This document shows positions 49,380 to 59,700 of a stretch of DNA of 64,000 nucleotides, piece after piece (position 1 is the first letter of the stretch; every line of letters begins with the position of its first letter). The DNA lies in NCBI RefSeq assembly GCF_918797505.1, contig NC_092800.1:2294001-2358000 (forward strand). Reading direction: 5' to 3'. Position numbers and translations under genes: made by a program. This DNA comes from Bemisia tabaci. Its lineage: Eukaryota; Arthropoda; Insecta; Hemiptera; Aleyrodidae. The notes under the pieces are model-generated. The model made no database searches and was not told where the DNA came from. It saw only the letters and a program-made list of their open reading frames with translations.

Positions 49380-50519
49380 ACATCGACTCAAGCACCTCAT
49401 CCGCGATTAAATAGCCATTAGCAGAAATTTGGAACAAGAGAAGCTCCATAATTACATCGACAAGTTTGCAATGTACACATGCTGCGACAGCTTTTTTGCC
49501 TTTTCCTTCCCTCCATCGGTGAGATGTTAGTACTTTTTTCAATTTGGTACTCGTATTTAAAATCATCACATGAACGAACCCATGACATCTTCAAAGCCAC
49601 CTCAGTTAGGTTCATGACAGATTTTGTAAATTTTCAGTTCCCTGGCGGTAGGTTCGGGTGCCTTTTTGAATTGAGGGCGCTGAATCCAGTACTTGAAAGC
49701 ACATCTTCAACTGCTGTGTCGGCCTGCATATACGAACGTTATTTCCTTTCTACCGGGAACTTTATTTCTTCCTGGTTCAAGTTTCATACCTTTCATTTTT
49801 CAGCATGCCATGCATCAATAATTTTTTTAAATTTTTTTTTCAGCCAGTTTTGAAGAAAACGACTATGAGGACAGACTTAGAGACATTTCAAATGACCAAA
49901 ATGGATAATTTGACGGAAGTAAATTTACAAGCACATTGGAATACATTCTCATATCACAAATCCAGCAAGATATTTGTCTCTTAAAACTCACTCTCTGTAT
50001 TTATTACGTATTAAACCCATAGACGAATTTCAGATTTTTATCTCGCAATCTCAAAGTATAGTGTCCAGATCATATAATCGTGCGTTTCACCAAGTGCTTG
50101 TAAACATGTACAGGCACCTAAAACACATTCATTTGAACCTTCAAATACCTGAAGTAGAACAATCTTAAAATATACTGGAGATCTAATGTATATTACTTTT
50201 ATGTATTTCGTAGTTTTTAGAAAGAAAACCAGCCCGGTCTTGAAACAAAGATTCAATCATAAATACGATCATGAATCATTAATCAGACCAACATACCTTC
50301 CTTCTCCATCAAGAATATATCCATGGATATATCTTATGTGCGAAAGATTTGTTGAAAAACTAAATAACTGTTGATTTTTTCAAATCAAACTTTTTGGTTC
50401 ACAGTTTGCTCAAATGCAAGATTACAGGCCGCACAAAATACTCGTCGGCTACTGTATTACCATAAAAGTACTACTCGCCAGCAATGAAAAATAAAAAATG
50501 ACGCAAAAATTCATTTTTG
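49380..50519. other. Gene-free stretch between gene A and the decayed ORF
   Basis: Presumed intergenic. It holds only short ORFs without motifs on both strands. Confidence 0.4.
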
Positions 50520-51044
50520 TCAGCTTGTACTTTTATTTACAAAATTCGGTTTTCTATACATCAGAACGGGCTCCTCGATGAAGGAGTCCAACTCGGCGTT
50601 GATACTTTTCTTCATCCTATGAAACTGTTTCAGCAGCTTATTTTCCTCGGTCTGATTCAAATGACTCACCTTATCATCGACCTCCGCATCATCACCCTCT
50701 CGAAACGGGGGGGGGGGGGGGGCCCTCACCCCAGGAACTCGGCTCCCTCGGGTACCGCGGCCCCCGTGGCTCAAAATTCCCCATTAATTGTGGAGATTGA
50801 CCAATAGGACTAGGGTTATTCGCGCTCTATATCCCTTGATTATTGAGGGGCATAGGTACATTTATGACCGGAAAATATACTTGAGTCATAATAGACCGGG
50901 AAGTGGCTGTCTGAGGTGGCTGTGAGGTGTTTCGGCGTCCAACTTGGAAATGGACGGAATTTTCAAAATCGACAGAACTGTTTTTCCTGATTTCGAAAAC
51001 CGAGTTCTGCCTGGTCGGCCGCACAAAACTTACTTTGATCATTT
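50520..51044 (-). pseudogene. Decayed ORF of unknown origin, frameshifted at a C-tract
   Basis: On the minus strand from 51044 a frame reads MIKVSFVRPTRQNSVFEIRK, then a polar stretch (QPPQTATSRS) to a stop at about 50840. After that stop the same frame still reads NPSPIGQSPQLMGNF, as far as a run of G/C at about 50706-50722. A shifted frame continues with charged, helix-like sequence (VSHLNQTEENKLLKQFHRMK) and ends FVNKSTS at 50520. The composition suggests one disordered protein broken by a stop and a frameshift. No family is recognised; a retroelement or viral-type protein relic and a lost host gene are both possible. Confidence 0.4.
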
Positions 51045-51133
51045 TTGTATACATATAAATATAAACCTCGTTGAGAAGAAACTCGTTGAACTTGAAAGTC
51101 GCAAAGGTGCTACTACTTAAAATTAGCCAGTTA

Positions 51134-51139
51134 TTTATT
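51134..51139 (-). terminator. Possible poly(A) signal of gene B
   Basis: AATAAA on the minus strand (tttatt on plus), about 200 nt after the gene B stop codon. The matching place behind gene A has AGTAAA. Confidence 0.3.
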
Positions 51140-51339
51140 GAACCCCACCACTTAACATACATCACATCCTTTTTCAGAGCTTTTTCTCTCGGCGATAGGT
51201 TTATCTTGCATTGCACTAATTTTATCATTGGGCACTAGTGGAGAGATTGTTCCTAAATTCAATTGTCTTGAATAAAGTTCTTAATAAAGTTTCATGGCCA
51301 AGTTAGCAGTAGGTCCTCGCACTATTGGTACAGTCCTGC

Positions 51340-51499
51340 TTATCGGAGAGTGAGCACCCCCATTCCAAGGATAAGTAACCATGAGACTGGACTCCAAACC
51401 ATTGCGGCACTGGTTGGATAAGTAGTCAGGACCAATCCTGCTTTAGGCCGTAGTTCAGTGCAAGAGTGTCCGTTTGAGCTTATAATTCTGACCTCGTCA
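51340..51499 (-). CDS. Gene B terminal exon 10
   Basis: Encodes DEVRIISSNGHSCTELRPKA and the hydrophobic tail ending VLTLR; TAA at 51342-51340. 160 nt. Confidence 0.92.
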
Positions 51500-54400
51500 C
51501 TGAAACAAGGGATGAATGGACATTATATGTATGTTTGCACAATAGCATCTAATCAGATGAAGAAAAAGCCAACAAAAATACAAAAATTAAAAGCATAAGT
51601 TCATGAAAGCGTTTCAAAATAAAATTGTGATCAGTTCATTACTAGATTGAAAAAAATTTCATTTATAATTTTGTATGTGCACTCTCAAAATAGTTGAATA
51701 CTTTGGTGTATTTCGTGGTTTCAAACAGATTCTTACGTGGCTTCAAACAGATTCTTACCCTATCTTGAAGCCAGAATTCAAACTTCCAGTGTGGACGAAC
51801 ATTGTTTCAGGTAGGCCAAAATTGGATTCTTCCGAGCAAATCGCCTCCGATTCTGACCCGAGGTTTATCACAACAGCTACCGTGTCATTGCTTGCTTTCC
51901 TAAAATTTAAAGATTATTATTATTTGTTTATGCATTTACTTTTTGGCAAATATCATTTAATTGCATTTCCGTTCCTCTTTAAGTAAAATACGGTCATATT
52001 TGCTGAATAAATGTATGAAAATTAAGTAAGCAAAAAGGTGCCAATGAGCCTGCTACAAACCTCAGCAGCTAGAGCAAAAAGAAGAATTATTTCTCCTAGA
52101 AAGTGACTCAAAAATCACAATGAACGGAAATTGGCTCTATTTTCGATGCAACTTAAGGCAACTGCGACGCAAATTCTGTGCGTCTTGGTGCCGGATTTTA
52201 ACTTGTGTTCTTCCATGGCATTTGAAAATTAAATGAAAGAAAAAGTAATCTGAATGTGAGCAACGCTTTTGCATCTCTTACTACTGTAATAATATTTTTA
52301 AAAAAATTATCTCGTGATGGAGGCCCTGAAGCGTTTGCTCCAGCTGTGGTCTTCTTCAAATTTATCACTGGTTCTCCTTTTGGTCTAGGGTTTTTTTTTT
52401 TTTTTTTTTTTTTTTTATCATTTGTACATATATTTTGGCCAATGAAGATCTGAGTGAGGTTATAATTTCAAAAATGTATGTATTATCAAACGTGTTTAAC
52501 AAACCTAGTAAACAAATAGGTCCATGTATTCACGACATGTGTCTCTAGATCTCCGTATTTTACGGCAACCGTTTTCCTCAAAGTCATGAGGCGTTTGAAA
52601 ATTTTCAGATGACTATTGGCTTCATGCAATTGACTTTTCACGTTAGTGGTCCAGTATTTAGTGCTTAGCGGCAACCAAGGCGTTTTATTTGTCGTGAAAC
52701 CTGAAAAAAATTATTCAGGCTATGTATCTTATTCCAATTTATGACTCTTTATGATCTTAACAAAAATAATGTGCCAAAAAATGTCTCTTGCACCATTCGA
52801 ACTTAAAGGTACTTTGGTGGCTTTTGATATTAATTTAAAATGAATAGAAACATTAAAATGCCATTAAATTTCCAGTTTTGCTCCCTACCGTCCAACAATT
52901 CTCATGTATGGCATCTGAGGTAAAATATTTAAAAGTTTAAGAAGCTCAGTCCTCCCAACGTTAGATTCTGGAATTTTAAGGGGTTTTTTAAAAGATGAGC
53001 TGAGGTACAATGTAATTGGACGTCTATCTACTAAATGGAATTATGGACGAGTAGGAAAGATGAATGGTGCTCTAAGAAGCTGTATAAGAAACAATGTAAA
53101 ATTGGACGTGATGCCCTTTTGGGAAAACGGAAAAGCGGGAGTTTACATTCTGTCAAACGGTTCATGTGCTAACTGAATGTGGCACTCATAAGCCATTGGC
53201 ATCTAACAAGAGCGTTGTGGACAAGGCTCGTGAATTTTGAGGACGGCGGACAACGGTTGCGGCTTCGTTGCTGCTGACGTCACTGGCGCTTTTTCATTCC
53301 CATTCATCTTTACGACCCTCGACCATAGGCGGTTCTACGGGGGTGCCAGTGGGTGCCGGGCACCCCCAAGCAAAAATTAAGTACGGTTATCGGAACCGTG
53401 AAATTACTGCTTTCCCTGGTAAAAATTGGCAGTAAAATCTGTGTTCCAAAATACCATTGACCTAAGGCCGGCTGTAAAATTTCCAATAGCTTCTGTAGCC
53501 GGCCGTACAATTTCTTATAGCCTTTTATAGCCGATGGCGATTAAGTAACAGCCGGACGATAAAGTTTATGCTAAACGTTACTAAATACGGATACTAAGAC
53601 TTAGTTAGTTTTTAAACTACCGCTCTCTTTTATCGCCGTAGTATCTTAATTTATTTTGCGAGGAAAGCTCCGTACTTTTGATGGATGCCTGCCATTCCTA
53701 ATATATTAGAGCGCCTTCGGTTTCGTATGATACTGTGCAATACCTCTGGTGTGAAATAGTTGCTTCAGACGCCTCGGCACGCTGCGGCGCGGCGGGCGGG
53801 CAGAGAGCGCGAAACGCGCATTGGCGCCTACAAACCTAACAGGGATACTTCACGCATTGCGCAATGCGTGAAGTATCCCTGTTAGGTTTGTAGGCGCCAG
53901 TGCGTCGCCGCGCGATGCGTGAAGTATCCCTGTTAGGTTTGTAAGCGCCAGTGCGTCGCCGCGCAATGCGTGAAGTATCCCTGTTAGGTTTGTAGGCACC
54001 AATGCGTCGCCGCTCCGCTTTGTGTTAGGCTCTAATATTTAATCTCGCGGAGTCGGCGTTTTTCAGCTCATGATTTTGAAATGTTTGCACACTCTGTATG
54101 GACCATCTCATTTTAATTGATGAAAAAAAAAAATGTTTTAAAGGAAAATATAAAGTGTGTTTTGTAAATATTAAGGTAGTTCCGTATCAATCTTAATGAT
54201 TTCCAAAGCACACGAATTTCTACACAATTTCTTATAGCCTTTTATAGCCAATGGCGAGAATGTGTAAAGCCCGGCGATAGGAACTATAGCCGATTGTATA
54301 CTTTGTTATAGCTTCGTATAGCCCGGCTATATGAGTTGCTCAGCTTTCTACAGCCAGCTATATGATTTTCAATAGCCCTCTTTAGCCGTCTATAAGAACC

Positions 54401-56743
54401 CCTATGGTATTTTGAAACGCAGCTCCTATCGCCAATTTTTACCAGGGTTTAAAGATTCTGTATTCGCGCACACTGAGAAAAAATCCCAGCAATTAATTGA
54501 AAATGTTTTAAACAGAATTAATGTTGATAGCCGTGTTTTACAAAGAGTCTACTGTTTTTTTATGGTAAGACTGTAGTTTTGATGGAGAGTTTTGCTAAAA
54601 ATTTTCTACATTAAATGTATAGATATTTAAGTAGAAAGGAAGGAGAGAGAAGAGAAAGGAGGGTAGGAAAGGGGTAAAACTTGAGGGCCGAAACTTAGGC
54701 CTCCCCTGAGCGACCGTCCCCTTCGGGGCCGGTCTCCGACATTTTCCACCTCTGGGCACCCCCAAGCATGAATGTCTAGAACCGCCTATGCCCTCGACTA
54801 ATGAGCACACCCCTTTTTTCCCACCTATCTCTAGTTCCATTTAGCAGAAACACGTCCAATTCTGAACAAACAGTTGATTAAAATTTGCCGAGAGAGAAGT
54901 CTCAAATCCTACCGTCATTCAAAACTCAAGCAAAGTCACGATTTTGAGGTGCACTGGAAAACAAGCAGTTCCAACGCCGAAGCGTTGAAGGGCGCCTCTT
55001 TGACAAATCATATTATTACCGATTTATGTACCCGAAGACTGACGAAGATGGAATGTAAGGTGGGATTCCTTAACCGCAATACCCTTCAAAACTTCAGATC
55101 GACCGCGAAGATCTGAAAGTATCCACAAGCACTTCGTGACGAATGAAAGTTGGTGATGAATGGAAACATAAAGGATGCACTGTAAATCAGACGACGGGAA
55201 AGAGCGGCGGAACCTCTAAAGCTGGTGCGTCAACGCGATCTAGCGGACAGCGGCGTCGCGACGCCGCGAGGTAGGGCGCGCAGGTCGCGGGGGAGCGGGG
55301 CCGCGTGAAGAGGAGTTCAGCAGTGGGGAGGGGAAGCGCGGGTCGCGGGGAAGAGCGGGACCGGCCGGCCGGCGATGACATCGGCGCTGGCTGGACCCAT
55401 ATTCACGGCGTGAACATAGGCAGCGCTGATGTCTCCGCTAACTGGAGTTGGGGGGTTGGTTGGGGGTCCTCATTCATTCTCTTGGTCCATGACATAACCT
55501 TAAACCTTCCGCTCAATGCCGCAAACCAGCCGCAAACAGCTGACGTGTCGATGCTGCGCCAAGAAAATGAACCAATCACAAAGTAGCACAGTAATACGTC
55601 ACTAAAATGAAGAGATCACGTGACTGTTCGTAATATTTTCAAATCGATCTGAAAGTACTGCCTCGGATATAAGTATTTAAAACATAAGGAGGCCCTAAAA
55701 TACTTTAACCAGGTAATACGTCCGTGCGAGATTGTTATGCTTAAAAGCAAAACATTTCACGAAAACTTTTACGAATACCAGATGCAGAAAAAAATCCAAT
55801 TTTCCCGGGTGTACCAGAATGGCGTCATTACCCATAAGGCAAAAGGGCATGTAGTATAGTACATGTTACATCGGGGGAGTCGAACGGTTGGAAAGGGCGC
55901 ATCTGGTACCCAGAAGCGCCCAAAAGAGTCGCTTGAATCTAGAGTCCAGACTCTTAAGAATATGGCCAAGAAAAAATACTCTTGATTCAATCTGATAGTT
56001 CCTTGAATCGGAGAACCGAGCCTCTTGATTTAGGTGGATTTCCTTTTGATTCAAGCAAAAAGTCCGATTGAATGAAGAGTATTTTTTCTTGTCAATGTTT
56101 TTAGGAGTCTGGACTCTACCTCCAAGCGACTTTTTTCCAGTGTGGCCTATTTTCATATTGCGTGATCAAACGTATAAAATTATTCTTTACCTCCATTTTT
56201 TGTGTCATCCCAAGGCATTGGTCCTCTACTTCGATCTCTTGTAAAGGTCAATGCATTAGATGCCTTATCAGTTTTTTGGTCGTCCCTGATCAAGCTATCC
56301 TCGAGGCCTATCTCACTACCGTAATAAACACATGCTGACCCCGGTAAAATCAAATTCATCATCATGAAGGCATTGACGGCGTCAGCTCCCATACGTGAGC
56401 TAGTCCTCACACGATCATGGGAATCCGTCTGAAAAATAATGAGGCAGTTGAAGCCCATTATAAACTAGGGGGCTATGCCCTCTGGCCGCTATGCGGCCAA
56501 AATCCCAGAGGACGCTTCGCGCCTTCTACATAGAAGCGACTCTGTGACTAAATCTAATTAGAGTGGAATTATTTAGAGACTGTCTCCCGTAATATGAATC
56601 ACAGAGCAATTATTCATGCTTTAAAGTCGTGCATATTGAAATCATGGCTTCTGTAGGCGAACTCGACAGAATGAGAGACACGCGAAGAAGCTAGTGTGTT
56701 CATTGCCGGGACGGAACTGCTGCGAGCAGCTATTCGTGCTCCA

Positions 56744-56789
<46 letters not shown>

Positions 56790-59700
56790 AAGAAGCAGGT
56801 AACTAGGCTAAAATTTCACGAATAAAACCAAACCGTTTCAGTTGAGAACTCAGCCTTCCTCAGTTGGATAAATAAAAATAAAAATGATAAAAATCTAAAA
56901 GAGTACCATGGCTGTACCTTTCAAAGCGAGAATGTTGTTAGCTGAAACGTTTTGGTTTCATTTGTGAAATTTCAGCCTTGCTACCCGCTTTTTAAATTAT
57001 TTTTTTACTGTATATCTTGTCACGGGCTGCGGAGCGTCTATCATATCTCCTATTCGTGATCCTAAGCTGCTCATATTGCCATCACGGTTATTGAAGGCGA
57101 ACTAAATAAAATAAGCGATACGCAGTGAGGAAAATAATTAACATGTATTCTTTGGCTTCCTACAGTTATTAGTTTTCTTATAAACTCATCATTTTCATTC
57201 AGTTGTAATTAAAAAAAAAACTGCGTGGAATGCTCATTCTGTAGGGCAGACTAACACACATAGAGTTGATTGTTTCACATATCTTAAAATAAACTGATCA
57301 ACCAACCAGACATCCAGTCAGCCAGCTAGCCAACCTATATCTACCAACCAGCCAACCATGTATTTAAAAGCGTAAACGAAGCTGTCAACTTGCGAACTTT
57401 GTCATAACTGGTTGATTGAGGTGAGAGGGAGAAGCCTGAACTTCGTCATAACACAAAATTAATTCGAATGCAGCTTTGAATCTTACAAACGTGAAAATAT
57501 GGTGGAATTCCGATGGATTTACACGGTTCAGCTTCTTTACCGCATTTCGAAAGAAAAGAAAAGCATAATGAAAGGATTAAATCGTTAGATTGAATTGTTT
57601 CTTCGAAATTGGATTGAATAAAAAAAATTCAGTAGTGTGACTAGTCTGACTAACTTATAACGTAATTTAATTTAACAGTCATACCGAGGGCGTAAGTCCG
57701 CGATCACATATCTCGTTTGCGGTGTCTGAAAATCTCCGCCTCCATGTTATATTTTTAAAAGAGAACAAATCGACATTATTTCTTGAAGTTTTTGCAGAAG
57801 TTTCTTCGCACAGAGAAGAAAAATCACGGCAGTTTTAAAGAATTGCGCCGTTGAGTAGTTTTCCGTTTAAAAAATAAAATATGACAGGAAGTCTGCGACG
57901 TCGCAAACTGAGTTATGCGATTGCCGACTTAAACGGTTGATATTCAAATCACTCGTCACCTTTCCGTATTGTGTTGATACTTTAGCATGTCATAGAAGAT
58001 TCTTACCAACCAATTGGGCAGGCGGTTTTTGGGCACAACATCAAGGAAATCATGGATGACTGAATCAAGTTTGGTAGCATTCATCGTGTAGTAGAAATTA
58101 ATCAAACCAAAATTGAAAGGAATGTGTGCTGCCGGAAAAGTCTCGTTCCCAAAATAGGGGATCAATTTTTTTGGACCAAAAGTGTCCTCGACGCTCAGCA
58201 ATCTGAAAAATTAGAACTCCTATAAATCCCACTATTTTATTACAAATATTCCATTGACACTTCGTATCACCTAACGGTAATGATGCCCATTGAGAGGGTC
58301 TTTGTATACGTGAAATATGTTGAAGAACAAGTTGCAAAAAAAAGTAAAAATGACACAAAAATAGGTGTGTATGTTATAAATACACTTGAAAAAAATACTC
58401 AATCACGCCTAGTTTATACGTTGCACAGAAATTAAAATTACATGATTGAACAAACAGGACAATAAATTAGAAATAAGCATGTACAGGGTGTTTTAGGGTG
58501 GGTTATGAGAAGGGATGACCGAAATCTTAATAATAAGAGTGTATGGCGCAGAGCAGACAGAGTGAAGTAAAAAACAGAACTTGCATCCTGAGTAAATGAG
58601 AATTGTGAAAATGGGGGATCTGCACTAGAGTCCCTTTATACTGAGAGTCAAAACAGTTCGGCTCATGGATGTCACAAACGGGAATAAAGATTACAGAAAT
58701 TGAACGTTTTTCGTAATCTTTGATCGGTCCATTCTCAAATGCCTTTCTCCGTTCCTCCTCTCATTCCGTTTGTTCCTTGCCAAACCCGTAATTCCCTGGT
58801 CCATTCCAGATTATAATCTTTGCAATTGGTGAAAATGTAATCTTTATTCCCGTTTGTGACACTGTGGAGGCCTAAAATACGGGAACCAATCAGAAATGGA
58901 TTCAAATTGTCTTGACTCTCAGTATAAAGGGACTCTAATCTGCACATCCCTCTTTGCGTCCTGCAGTAGTTTAAAGTAGAGTAGTTTAGTACTTTAGTAC
59001 TAGTAGTAGTTTAGTAGAGTACTTTGCGTTTAAAGTAGAGACTGAACCACAACACAAATGCAGTATGTTGAATATACTGCTTCATTCTCAAACTTTAAAA
59101 TACTGAAAGTAAGCTCTTCCTTTTTTCAATGCTTGTGGATCCTCAGAACTCTTCAAAACGTGCATAAATTGATTGAAGTTCAAACACAGAAGGTATAATT
59201 TTGGGTGCAACATAGTCACCGATCATCGTTTAAATCTCGCATGATATCTTTTTCTTCAGTTACGTGTCGGATATACCTGGTTATTCCATCCTTAAATTTA
59301 TATTCGTCCAAGACCTGACGCCATCGATGTAAAATATCGAGGTTTTCCGGTTGGTCTTGTGTGTAGATGTGTATGCGCTTGAAAAAGGTGTTTGAAATAC
59401 CCATCACATCATTGGTAACCGGCTCATCTTCCAAATGAGCTGCCTCAAATAATATGGGAATTGCGTCGACCCGGAAGCCATCTACTCCCATGTCCAACCA
59501 GAACCTGAGCACATCCTGTTTGGGGACGCAAGAAAAACAAAATTGTCAGAATTATTGGACTTGAAGGAGGAGTGTATACTGCCACCAAACAACTCGAGTT
59601 ACATGCGAAATAAGGGGTGGAATCCGGAATTGCGCTTATACAGAAATTATAAATCCGCACCTCAAAAGGAGTACATTTCGCACCGCGTTCGCACCATTCG

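Noticed and set aside
49479..49853. 124-codon plus-strand ORF upstream of gene A
   Set aside because: T-rich, Phe/Ser/Leu-biased sequence without motifs; consistent with chance in AT-rich DNA.
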